From Arthrobacter sp. zg-Y820 (GTDB lineage: Bacteria; Actinomycetota; Actinomycetes; Actinomycetales; Micrococcaceae): DNA of 64,000 nt. Below the pieces are notes generated by a model that did no database searches, had not been told where the DNA came from, and was given only the letters and a program-made list of their open reading frames with translations. Of this stretch, positions 40,324 to 48,728 are shown in pieces; the first letter of the stretch is position 1, and the number at the start of each line of letters is the position of its first letter. The stretch is taken from the NCBI RefSeq assembly GCF_030142155.1, contig NZ_CP126247.1, positions 2,728,001 through 2,792,000 of the forward strand, written 5' to 3'. Made by a program: the position numbers and the translations under genes.

Positions 40324-41594
40324 CCAGAACCAAGTACACAGTCCTTGCCGCCGCCGTCACGGCGGCCCTCGCCCTGGGCTCCTGCGGGTCCTCAGGGGGC
40401 GGTGAATCCGCCGAGGCCGAAGACGTGCCCGGCATCACCGACACCACCGTCAAGGTGGGAACCCACCAGCCCCTCACCGGCCCCGCCGCCGCCGGCTATG
40501 CCTCCATCTCGCCGGCAACGAAGGCCTACTTCGACTACGTCAACGCCAACGGCGGCGTGCACGGCCGCACCATCGAATACAGCGTCAAGGACGACGGCTA
40601 CAACCCCGCGAACACGCAGAGCGTGGTGCGGGAGCTGGTGCTCCAGGACGAAGTGTTCGCCCTGGTCGGCGGCCTGGGCACACCGCCGCACAGCTCCGTG
40701 CTGGATTTCCTGAACGACAACGAGGTTCCGGACCTCTTTGTCGCCTCGGGCAGCCCGACGTGGAACCAGCCCGAGGAATATCCGTACACCTACGGCTTCA
40801 TGCAGGACTACGACACCGAAGCCAAAGTCCTGGCCACCTACGTGCAGGAGGAGTTTCCGGACGGCACGTACTGCCTCTTCGGGCAGGACGACGATTTCGG
40901 CGCCGATTTCAAGACCGGGCTCGAGTCGGCGCTGGGCAGTGACGGGCTGGCCAGCTCGCAGGTCTACTCCACGGCAAACACCGACGTCGCCGCGCAGATC
41001 AGCGCCCTGCAGGCGGCCGGCTGCGACGTGAACTTCCTGGCCTCGATCAACGGATTCAGCGCCCAGGCCATCGGGACCGCCGCCAAGCTGGGCTACTTTC
41101 CGAAGTGGGCAGCGTCTTCCGCCGGCGGCGACTACAACACCCTGGCCAGCTACCTCGGAGAAAACACCGACAAGCTCCTGGAGGGCTTCATCAGCGCCAA
41201 CTATCTTCCGGCCTACTCCGACGAGACGGACGAGTGGACGGCGAAGTTCTCCGAAATCAACGAGGAATACAACCCCGGGGCGGAGTTCGACGGCAACACC
41301 ATCTTCGGCATGTCAGTGGGCTACCTCTTTGTTGAGGCCTTGAAGGAAGCCGGTGAGAACCCCACCCGGGAGTCGCTGCTGGAGGCGCTCGAATCCGGCA
41401 ACGTCAAGGGCAACGGGCACGTGCCGCTGGGCTTCAGCGCGGACAGCCACGCCGGCTACACCGGCGGAATGATCACGCTCGTCTCCGGCGGCGTGCAGTC
41501 CTACACCGGCACCCCGTACGCGGTTGACGGCGATTCGGTCAGCCCCTACACCGAGGAGCGCCCCGCCATGCCGGCGAACGGCATCCCGCAGTGA
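40320..41594 (+). CDS. livK: Branched-chain-type ABC transporter substrate-binding lipoprotein LivK
   Basis: A 424-residue lipid-anchored binding protein. The signal peptide ends at ALALGSCGS (Cys about residue 22). The mature part has TVKVGTHQPLTGPAAAGYA near residue 42, the type I periplasmic-binding (LivJ/LivK) fold, and FALVGGLGTPPHSSVLDFLN near residue 113. It captures the unknown substrate outside the membrane for LivHM. A terminator lies about 65 bases after its stop, so this is the end of the operon. Confidence 0.93.
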   Translation: MTRTKYTVLAAAVTAALALGSCGSSGGGESAEAEDVPGITDTTVKVGTHQPLTGPAAAGYASISPATKAYFDYVNANGGVHGRTIEYSVKDDGYNPANTQSVVRELVLQDEVFALVGGLGTPPHSSVLDFLNDNEVPDLFVASGSPTWNQPEEYPYTYGFMQDYDTEAKVLATYVQEEFPDGTYCLFGQDDDFGADFKTGLESALGSDGLASSQVYSTANTDVAAQISALQAAGCDVNFLASINGFSAQAIGTAAKLGYFPKWAASSAGGDYNTLASYLGENTDKLLEGFISANYLPAYSDETDEWTAKFSEINEEYNPGAEFDGNTIFGMSVGYLFVEALKEAGENPTRESLLEALESGNVKGNGHVPLGFSADSHAGYTGGMITLVSGGVQSYTGTPYAVDGDSVSPYTEERPAMPANGIPQ

Positions 41595-41657
41595 CCGGAT
41601 CCCTCAGTAACCGAATCCCGAAGTAGTTAGACCCCGACGCAAGGCTCGGCAACCGCC

Positions 41658-41695
41658 AAGGGCCCTGCACATCAACTGATGTGCAGGGCCCTTTC
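41658..41695. terminator. Bidirectional hairpin between livK and maoC
   Basis: An exceptionally long stem, AAGGGCCCTGCACATCA paired with TGATGTGCAGGGCCCTT, ending CCCTTTCGGG. It lies between two convergent genes and probably terminates both, chiefly the plus strand; the T-run is short. Confidence 0.8.
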
Positions 41696-41724
41696 GGGCT
41701 GATCGAACCCCTTCGCCGGCGGCG

Positions 41725-42177
41725 TCAGGCCATGACGTACAGGGAAATGGACTCGGCAACCGCTGCCGGCTTGTCCGCCCCCTCCAGCTCCACGGTGACG
41801 TTGGAGATGACTCGGACACCCGCAGGGGTGATGTCCACCTTGGCCAGCTCGGACACCGTCCGCACCCGGCTGTTCACGCGCACCGGATGGGGAAAGCGCA
41901 CGCGGTCCAGCCCGTAGTTGATGCCCATGACCGTCCCGTCCACGCTCATCCGGCCGGAGGCGAGCGCCGGCAGCAGCGAGAGGATCAGGAAGCCGTGCGC
42001 GATGGTGGCCCCGAAGGGCCCCGCCGCGGCGCGCTCGGGATCGGTGTGGATCCACTGATGGTCATCGGTTGCGTCGGCGAACCGGTCGATGCGGTCCTGG
42101 TCGATGGTGATCCAGTCGCTGGTCTCCCGCGATCCAACCGCGGCTTCCAGCTCATCCACAGAAGCAAAGTGTGCCAT
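41725..42177 (-). CDS. MaoC-family (R)-specific enoyl-CoA hydratase
   Basis: A 150-residue hot-dog-fold hydratase acting on enoyl-CoA. The catalytic pair is in FADATDDHQWIHTDPERA near residues 50-67 (Asp and His separated by the family's usual five residues), followed by ATIAHGFLILSLLPAL. It begins two bases after the dehydrogenase gene with GAGGGG just upstream, so both are translated from one mRNA. Hydratase plus ketoreductase is the usual pair for beta-oxidation or polyhydroxyalkanoate-type steps. Confidence 0.9.
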   Translation of the reverse strand: MAHFASVDELEAAVGSRETSDWITIDQDRIDRFADATDDHQWIHTDPERAAAGPFGATIAHGFLILSLLPALASGRMSVDGTVMGINYGLDRVRFPHPVRVNSRVRTVSELAKVDITPAGVRVISNVTVELEGADKPAAVAESISLYVMA

Positions 42178-42179
42178 GG

Positions 42180-42953
42180 TCAGCCCCTCGGTCCGCCGGC
42201 GACGTACAACACCTGTCCGGAGACAAAGGATGCTTCCTCCCGGATGAAGAACGACGCCGCCGCGGCGATGTCGGCGGGCCGGCCCGCCCGCCCCACGGGA
42301 ATGTCGGCGGCTGCCTGCCGGATGAACTCCTCATAGGGAACACCGACGCGGTCCGCCGTAGCCCGGGTCATGGCGGTTTCGATCAGCCCGGGGGCGATGG
42401 CGTTGACCGTCACGTTGTAGCGGCCCAGTTCGACGGCGAGGGTCTTGGTGAACCCCTGCAGCCCCGCCTTGGCGGCGGCGTAGTTGGCCTGGCCGCGGTT
42501 GCCCAGCGCCGAGGTGCTGGACAGGTTGACGATGCGGCCCCATTTTTCCCGCACCTGGTGGACCTGCACCGCACGGCTCATCAGGAATGCCCCGCGCAGG
42601 TGCACGCTCATGACCGCATCCCAGTCCGTGTCGGTCATTTTGAACAGCAGGTTGTCCCGCAGGATCCCCGCGTTGTTGACCAGGATGGTGGGTGCGCCCA
42701 GCTCCTCGGCGATGCGCGCCACCGCGGAGTCCACGGCGGCGGCATCGGAAACGTCGGCTCCCACCCCCACCGCCTTGCCGCCGGAGTTGTTAATGGCCTC
42801 AACCGTGCCCGCGGTGTCCTCTTCGCGGAGGTCAAGGACGGCAACGCGGTGGCCGTCGGCGGCGAGCCGGGACGCGATGGCGGCGCCGATGCCGCGGCCC
42901 GCTCCCGTGACGACGGCGGTGCGCTGTTCAGGTGGTGCCGGAAACTCGGTCAT
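42180..42953 (-). CDS. Short-chain dehydrogenase, FabG-like 3-oxoacyl-ACP/CoA reductase
   Basis: A 257-residue SDR. VVTGAGRGIGAAIASRL near residues 14-30 is the Rossmann motif, NNAGI near residue 93 and YAAAKAGLQGFTKTLAVEL (Tyr and Lys of the active site) near residue 158. The ATG at 42953 was chosen because its upstream region holds the predicted promoter (42994-43022) and the extension is of unlikely composition. It probably reduces or oxidizes a 3-hydroxyacyl/3-oxoacyl-CoA. Confidence 0.91.
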   Translation of the reverse strand: MTEFPAPPEQRTAVVTGAGRGIGAAIASRLAADGHRVAVLDLREEDTAGTVEAINNSGGKAVGVGADVSDAAAVDSAVARIAEELGAPTILVNNAGILRDNLLFKMTDTDWDAVMSVHLRGAFLMSRAVQVHQVREKWGRIVNLSSTSALGNRGQANYAAAKAGLQGFTKTLAVELGRYNVTVNAIAPGLIETAMTRATADRVGVPYEEFIRQAAADIPVGRAGRPADIAAAASFFIREEASFVSGQVLYVAGGPRG

Positions 42954-42993
42954 GGCTCTCCTTCGAGCTGAAGCTGGATTCTGTCGTCCGCCG

Positions 42994-43022
42994 AGCGTAC
43001 CGACCGGGCGGTACGGGCGCAA
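42994..43022 (-). promoter_or_regulatory. Predicted promoter of the SDR-maoC operon
   Basis: Read on the minus strand, TTGCGC (43022-43017) and TACGCT (42999-42994) are separated by exactly 17 bases. The start codon is at 42953. The palindrome 42999-43012 falls inside the spacer, so binding there would block polymerase. Confidence 0.65.
42999..43012. promoter_or_regulatory. Predicted TetR operator 2
   Basis: ACCGACCGGGCGGT, identical to operator 1 at 12 of 14 positions, both fitting ACCnACCGGnCGGT. It lies within the -35/-10 spacer of the SDR-maoC promoter. Its two non-matching positions are also the places where the palindrome is imperfect. Confidence 0.68.
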
Positions 43023-43222
43023 TGAAATCCGCAACCGGACCGGCTAGCCTGCGGCCGCGGAACCCCGGAAGGCCCGGCGGTACGCAGCGGGGCTGGCGCC
43101 GACGTCGCGGTGGAAATTCGTACCTTCCGCCGATCCGCCGAACGGCGCTGCAGGCATATGGCCGCCGAGCCCCGAACAATTGCAGATCAGGACAGCTTCT
43201 GTCCTCGGGCGGGAGTAACTTG

Positions 43223-44227
43223 GTGACCATGTTGGAAACCTCAGCACGCCTGCTGCACCTGCTGTCGCTGCTGCAAATGAGGCGGGAGTGGACCGGCGCC
43301 GCGCTGGCGGAACGGATGACGGTCACCGAACGGACGGTCCGCCGCGACATCAGCAAGCTGCGCAGCCTGGGCTATCCGATCTCGGCGTCCCCGGGCATTG
43401 CCGGCGGCTATCAGCTCGGGTCCGGAGCCCAGCTGCCGCCGCTGCTGCTCGACGACGACGAAGCGCTCGCCGTCGCCCTCGGACTGGCCGCCGTCGCCAC
43501 CGGCCCGGTCGCCGGCATCGGCGAAGCTTCGGTCCGTGCCCTGGCCAAGCTGGAACAGGTGCTGCCGGGCCGCCTGCGGCCCAAGTTTTCCGCGCTCCGC
43601 CAGTCAGTCAGCGTCCTCGCCGGGAACGCCGCGAGTGTTGATCCGCAAACCCTCACGGCCCTCTCCGGAGCCATCGCCGAACAGCGGGTGGTCGCCTTCC
43701 GCTACACCGCCGTCGGCGCCGCCCCGGGACGGCGCCTGGTGGAACCGTACAAGCTGGTCAGCACCGGCCGGCGGTGGTACCTGGCCGCCTGGGACCTGGA
43801 ACGGCAGGACTGGCGGACCTTCCGCATGGACCGCTGCCAGAGCATCCCGGCCGTCCGCGAGCGCTTCTTCCCCCGGCCCCTGCCGGCTAGGGACATGGCC
43901 GCCTACGTGCAGGATTCGATTACCCGCTTTCCGTCCCGGTACGACGTCGTCCTGCGGTTGGCGGCGCCGCTCGCCGATCTGCGGGACCGGATCCCGCCCG
44001 AAGCCGCCACGCTGGAAGCCGACGGTCCGGAATCGACGATCCTGCGGGGCGGCTGGGACTCGCTGGACCTGCCCCTGATGTATCTGGCCGGATTGGGCGT
44101 CGACTTCGAGATCCTGGCGCCTGCCGAAATGCGGGAACAGGCCAGTGCCGCCGCTTCCCTGCTCCTCCGGGCCGCCGCCGTCCAGCCGTCGGCGGAATCC
44201 GGGAAAGCTGCCGGTTCCAGCCACTAG
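43223..44227 (+). CDS. WYL-domain transcriptional regulator (DeoR-type HTH)
   Basis: A 334-residue regulator. The N-terminal HTH has LAERMTVTERTVRRDISKLRSLGYPISA (about residues 28-55) and the ligand-binding WYL domain has RRWYLAAWDLERQDWRTFRMDR near residue 187. The GTG at 43223 is seven bases after GGGAG; the ATG two codons later is too far for that site. It is divergent from the SDR-maoC operon (270 bases apart) and just before hrpA, from which it is separated by 13 bases. Targets unknown. Confidence 0.88.
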   Translation: MTMLETSARLLHLLSLLQMRREWTGAALAERMTVTERTVRRDISKLRSLGYPISASPGIAGGYQLGSGAQLPPLLLDDDEALAVALGLAAVATGPVAGIGEASVRALAKLEQVLPGRLRPKFSALRQSVSVLAGNAASVDPQTLTALSGAIAEQRVVAFRYTAVGAAPGRRLVEPYKLVSTGRRWYLAAWDLERQDWRTFRMDRCQSIPAVRERFFPRPLPARDMAAYVQDSITRFPSRYDVVLRLAAPLADLRDRIPPEAATLEADGPESTILRGGWDSLDLPLMYLAGLGVDFEILAPAEMREQASAAASLLLRAAAVQPSAESGKAAGSSH

Positions 44228-44240
44228 ACTGGGATCAATC

Positions 44241-47200
44241 ATGGCACTGACTATTTCCTATCCCGCCCAGCTGCCCGTTTCGGAGCGCCGCGAAGACATC
44301 ATGGCTGCGATCGCCGCCAACCAGGTGACGATCATCGCGGGCGAAACCGGTTCCGGCAAGACCACGCAGATCCCCAAAATGTGCCTGGAACTCGGGCTGG
44401 CAGAGACGGGTCTCATCGGACACACCCAGCCGCGCCGGCTCGCTGCCCGGACGGTGGCCGAGCGCATCGCCGAGGAGCTCGACGTCGAGCTCGGCGCCGA
44501 GGTGGGCTACCAGGTGCGGTTCACCGGCGAAACCAGCCGGCAGACCAAGGTCAAGCTGATGACCGACGGCATCCTGCTGGCCGAGATCCAGCACGACCGC
44601 AAGCTGAAGAAGTACAGCACCATCATCATTGATGAGGCCCACGAGCGCAGCCTGAACATCGACTTCATCCTGGGCTACCTGCGCCGGCTGCTGCCGGAAC
44701 GCCCGGACCTGAAGGTCATCATCACCTCGGCCACTATCGATCCCGGGCGCTTCGCCGAGCACTTCGCCGCTGACGGCAAGCCCGCGCCCATCATCGAGGT
44801 GTCCGGCCGGACCTTTCCCGTGGAGATCCGGTACCGGCCGCTGAACCAGCCCGCGGACGGCGGCTCCGACGACGAGGACTCCGACGACGAGCTCGAGGAA
44901 GACCGCGACCCGGTGGACGCCGTGTGCGACGCCGTCGAGGAACTCTCCCGCGAGGCTCCGGGCGACATCCTGATCTTCTTCTCCGGCGAACGCGAGATCC
45001 GCGACGCCGCCGACGCGCTGCGCTCCTCGGTGCAGCGGGTTCCCCGGCTGCAGGGCACCGAAATCCTGCCCCTGTTCGCCCGGCTGTCGATGGCTGACCA
45101 GCACAAGGTCTTCCACCCCGGCAAGCACCGGCGCATCATCCTGGCCACCAACGTCGCCGAGACGTCGCTGACCGTGCCCGGGATCAAGTACGTCATCGAC
45201 ACCGGCACGGCCCGCATCTCCCGCTACTCGCACCGCACCAAGGTGCAGCGGCTGCCGATCGAGCGCATTTCCCAGGCCTCGGCCAACCAGCGCTCGGGAC
45301 GCTGCGGGCGCGTCTCCGACGGCATCGCCATCCGGCTGTACTCGCAGGAGGACTTCGAGGCCCGGCCGGAATTCACCGATCCGGAAATCCTGCGCACCAA
45401 CCTGGCGGCCGTCATCCTGCAGATGTCAGCCATGGGCGTTGCCAAGGGCCCCAAGGACGTCGCTGATTTTCCGTTTGTGCAGCCGCCGGATTCCAAGGCC
45501 ATCAACGACGGCGCCACCCTGCTCAAAGAGCTCGGCGCACTCGAAGCCTCCGGCGCCATCACTCCGGTGGGCCGCAAGCTCTCGCAGCTGCCGGTGGACC
45601 CCCGGATGGGCCGGATGATCGTGGAGGCCGGCGCCCGCGGCTGCGCCAAGGAAGTCATGGTGCTCACCGCCGCCCTGACCATCCAGGATCCGCGCGAACG
45701 GCCGAACAAGGACGACGCCGCCCGGGCCCAGAAGGCCGCCGAACTGCACAAGCGGTTCGTGGATGAGAACTCCGACTTCACCGGCTACCTGAACCTCTGG
45801 CGCTACCTGCAGGACAAGCAGAAGGAACTCTCCTCCTCCGCGTTCCGGCGGATGTGCAAAAACGAGTTCCTGAACTACGTCCGCATCCGGGAATGGCAGG
45901 ACCTGTTTGCGCAGCTGCGCCAGATCGCCAAGCCGCTGGGCATCACGCTCAGCCCGGATCCGGTGGACCCGGTGGCGCACGACAAGGAGATCCACATGAG
46001 CCTGCTCGCCGGCCTGCTCAGCCATATCGGCCTGTACGACCAGCGCAAGCGGGAGTACGCCGGCGCCCGCGGCACCCGGTTCGCCGTCTTCCCCGGCTCC
46101 GCCCTGTTCAAGAAGACCCCGGACTGGGTGATGGCCGCCGAGCTGGTGGAGACCTCCCGGCTCTGGGCCCGCGTCGCGGCGAAGTTCGATCCGCTCTGGG
46201 TCGAGGAGGTGGCCCCGCACCTGATCAAGCGCAGCTACAGCGAACCGCACTGGTCCAAGAGCCGCGGTTCGGTGATGGCCTACGAGAAGGTCACGCTCTA
46301 CGGCGTGCCGGTCATTCCGCAGCGCAGCATCAACTACGGCCGGGTCGATCCGGAGCTGTCCCGCGAGATGTTCATCCGCCATGCCCTGGTGGAGGGCGAC
46401 TGGCGCACGCACCACAAGTTCTTCCACCGCAACCAGGCGCTGCTGGCCGAGGTGGAGGAACTGGAGAACCGGGTCCGCCGCCGCGGCCTGCGGGTGGACG
46501 ATGAGACCCTGTTCGAGTTCTACGACGAGCGCGTCGGCAAGGAAGTGGTCTCCGAACGGCACTTCGACAAGTGGTGGAAGGGCGCGCGGCACGAGAACCC
46601 GGCGCTGCTGGACTTCGATCCCGAGGCGCTGCGCACCGACGACGCCGCCGGCCTGGATGAGAACGACTTCCCGAAGATCTTCACCTACGGCGATTTCCAG
46701 CTGCCGATGACCTACGAGTTCTCCCCGGGCGTCGCGGGAGCCGGCGACGGCGTGAGCGTCGAGGTGCCCGTGCTGTTCCTGAACCAGCTGGATCCCGAGC
46801 CGTTCAAGTGGCAGATTCCCGGTCTGCGCGCCGAACTGATCACCGCGCTGATCAAGTCCCTGCCCAAGGCTGTCCGCAAGAACTTCATCCCGGCGCCGGA
46901 CGTGGCCCGGGCAGCCGCCGCGGCGCTGGCCGAGAACTTCGACCCCGCCTCCGACGCCCTGGAACCGTCCCTGGAACTGGCCCTGCGCCGGCTCAAGGGG
47001 CACATCATTCCGCCCGGTTCCTGGAACTGGGAAGCCGTCCCCGAACACCTGCGGATGAGCTTCTCGGTGGTGGACGGTTCCGGAAAGGTCCTCGACGAAG
47101 GCAAGGACCTCGCTGCCCTGCAGGAATCCCTGGCCCCTGCCACCCGCCGTGCCATTGCCGAGTCGCTGGGCGCCACCCCGAAAACGGTGACGTCCAAGGG

Positions 47201-48164
47201 ACCCGGCCAGCGGGCCGGAAAGGGCAAGGGGGCCGGAGCCGCCGGCAGCGCCGGGCAGCGGCAGCCGGAAACCGCCGGAGCCGGGCCGTCGCTGGCCGAG
47301 AAATCGGGGCTGACCGAGTGGAGCGTCGGCACCGTGGACAGGCAGGTGCAGCGCCTCGTGGCGGGGCACATGGTCACCGGCTATCCGGCACTGGTCGATG
47401 AGGGGAAAACCGTCGGCCTGCGGATGTTCCAAAATGCCGGGGAACAGGCAGTCGCCATGCGCGGCGGCGTCATCCGGCTGCTGGTGCTGCGCGTTCCCAG
47501 CCCGGCCAAATACGTGCTGGAGCACCTGAGCAACACCGAGAAGCTGACTTTCAGCCAGAATCCGCACGGTTCAGTGGCGGCCCTGATTGAGGACTGCACG
47601 CTGGCGGCGGTGGACAAGCTCACTCCCGAGGCGCTCCCCTGGACCCGCACCGAATTCGATGAACTGTATGAGAAGGTCCGTGCCGAGCTGATCGACACGG
47701 TCTTCACGGTAACCGCCACGGTGGAGAAGATTCTCTCCAGCACCCGCCGGATCACCAAGGCGCTGAAGGGCACGCAGTCCCTGGCCCTGATCAGCGCCCT
47801 CAATGACATCCGCGCCCAGCTGGATTCACTGGTCTACCCCGGGTTTGTCGCCCGCACCGGGTACGCCCAGCTGACGCACCTGCCGCGGTATCTGGCCGGC
47901 ATCGAGCGCCGTCTGGAGAAGCTGCCCACCAATGTCCAGCGCGACGCGCAGCAGATGGCGGTGGTGCAGGCACTGGAAGACGACTACGACGACGCCGTGG
48001 CGGCGCTGCTGCCCGGAGCCGGCACCCCGCCCGCGCTCACCGAGGTCCGCTGGATGATCGAGGAGCTGCGGATCAGTTTCTTTGCGCAGGAGCTGGGCAC
48101 GGTGCGGTCCGTGTCGGAAAAGCGCATCCGGACCGCGCTGAACGCTGCACTCGCCCCGGCCTAG
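44241..48164 (+). CDS. hrpA: ATP-dependent RNA helicase HrpA
   Basis: A 1307-residue DEAH-box helicase. The N-terminal core has GETGSGKTTQIPK at about residues 34-46, IIIDEAHERS near residue 130, SATIDPGRFAEHF, and QRSGRCGRVSDGIAIRLY near residue 350. The rest is the long helicase-associated and DUF3418 region typical of HrpA, ending RSVSEKRIRTALNAALAPA. A basic/Gly-rich linker (KGPGQRAGKGKGAG) falls near residue 990. In relatives it resolves stalled ribosomes. The ATG follows TGGGATC; GC content is high and codon use matches its neighbours. Confidence 0.95.
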   Translation: MALTISYPAQLPVSERREDIMAAIAANQVTIIAGETGSGKTTQIPKMCLELGLAETGLIGHTQPRRLAARTVAERIAEELDVELGAEVGYQVRFTGETSRQTKVKLMTDGILLAEIQHDRKLKKYSTIIIDEAHERSLNIDFILGYLRRLLPERPDLKVIITSATIDPGRFAEHFAADGKPAPIIEVSGRTFPVEIRYRPLNQPADGGSDDEDSDDELEEDRDPVDAVCDAVEELSREAPGDILIFFSGEREIRDAADALRSSVQRVPRLQGTEILPLFARLSMADQHKVFHPGKHRRIILATNVAETSLTVPGIKYVIDTGTARISRYSHRTKVQRLPIERISQASANQRSGRCGRVSDGIAIRLYSQEDFEARPEFTDPEILRTNLAAVILQMSAMGVAKGPKDVADFPFVQPPDSKAINDGATLLKELGALEASGAITPVGRKLSQLPVDPRMGRMIVEAGARGCAKEVMVLTAALTIQDPRERPNKDDAARAQKAAELHKRFVDENSDFTGYLNLWRYLQDKQKELSSSAFRRMCKNEFLNYVRIREWQDLFAQLRQIAKPLGITLSPDPVDPVAHDKEIHMSLLAGLLSHIGLYDQRKREYAGARGTRFAVFPGSALFKKTPDWVMAAELVETSRLWARVAAKFDPLWVEEVAPHLIKRSYSEPHWSKSRGSVMAYEKVTLYGVPVIPQRSINYGRVDPELSREMFIRHALVEGDWRTHHKFFHRNQALLAEVEELENRVRRRGLRVDDETLFEFYDERVGKEVVSERHFDKWWKGARHENPALLDFDPEALRTDDAAGLDENDFPKIFTYGDFQLPMTYEFSPGVAGAGDGVSVEVPVLFLNQLDPEPFKWQIPGLRAELITALIKSLPKAVRKNFIPAPDVARAAAAALAENFDPASDALEPSLELALRRLKGHIIPPGSWNWEAVPEHLRMSFSVVDGSGKVLDEGKDLAALQESLAPATRRAIAESLGATPKTVTSKGPGQRAGKGKGAGAAGSAGQRQPETAGAGPSLAEKSGLTEWSVGTVDRQVQRLVAGHMVTGYPALVDEGKTVGLRMFQNAGEQAVAMRGGVIRLLVLRVPSPAKYVLEHLSNTEKLTFSQNPHGSVAALIEDCTLAAVDKLTPEALPWTRTEFDELYEKVRAELIDTVFTVTATVEKILSSTRRITKALKGTQSLALISALNDIRAQLDSLVYPGFVARTGYAQLTHLPRYLAGIERRLEKLPTNVQRDAQQMAVVQALEDDYDDAVAALLPGAGTPPALTEVRWMIEELRISFFAQELGTVRSVSEKRIRTALNAALAPA

Positions 48165-48176
48165 TCCGGCCGGGGC
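48153..48176. terminator. Hairpin overlapping the hrpA stop codon
   Basis: GCCCCGGCC pairs perfectly with GGCCGGGGC; the loop TAGTCC contains the stop codon TAG. No T-run follows, so it is not a classical intrinsic terminator; it may protect the mRNA end or act with Rho. It lies between convergent genes. Confidence 0.4.
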
Positions 48177-48185
48177 GGGTCCCGC

Positions 48186-48614
48186 TTACTGCGCCGGTAC
48201 GACGTCGCCGTGTCCGGCCGCCCGCAGCGCTTCCCGGAGCTTGTCCGCGCTGGCAGCCATCCGCTCGGGGTCCGGGTTGGACTCCGCCTTGCTGAAGTCG
48301 AAGTCCTGCAGGGAGTTGGTGGGCCAGACGTGCAGGTGCAGGTGGTCGACCTCAAACCCGGCGATGCTGAGGCCGGCCCGCTCGGAGCCGAAAGCCGCGA
48401 TCTGGGCCCGGCCGATGGCCTGCGCCACTGACGTCAGTTTTTGCAGCAGCTCCGGCGGGGCGTCGGTCCATTTGTCGATCTCCTGCCGCGGAACCACCAG
48501 GGTGTGTCCGTCGCTGAGCGGACCGATGCTCAGGAACGCCACCACGTCATCGTCCTTCCAGACGAACCGGCCGGGAATTTCGCCGTTGATGATCTTGGTG
48601 AAGAGGGTGGGCAT
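48186..48614 (-). CDS. HIT family nucleotide hydrolase
   Basis: A 142-residue histidine-triad protein. The N terminus MPTLFTKIINGEIPGRFVW matches the Hint/HinT group. GFEVDHLHLHVWPTN near residues 93-107 holds the HxHxH triad. The ATG at 48614 follows GAAGGAGCAACC, a strong ribosome-binding site; a longer frame upstream was rejected. Hint proteins hydrolyse AMP-N-phosphoramidates; the physiological substrate here is unknown. Confidence 0.93.
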   Translation of the reverse strand: MPTLFTKIINGEIPGRFVWKDDDVVAFLSIGPLSDGHTLVVPRQEIDKWTDAPPELLQKLTSVAQAIGRAQIAAFGSERAGLSIAGFEVDHLHLHVWPTNSLQDFDFSKAESNPDPERMAASADKLREALRAAGHGDVVPAQ

Positions 48615-48728
48615 GGTTGCTCCTTCGGAAGGGGTGGCGGAGGCTGGTGCGCTGCCGGACGGCACAGCATCAGGCACCACCAGGTGCAGCGGCGGGGGTA
48701 CGGGACGGCCTCTCATCATGATTAGACG

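Noticed and set aside
42932..43222. Extension of the WYL regulator over the SDR promoter
   Set aside because: It crosses the predicted divergent promoter and operator; a good ribosome-binding site precedes the GTG at 43223.
45426..47567. Open frame of 713 codons on the minus strand
   Set aside because: It is antisense to hrpA and has no motif or ribosome-binding site.
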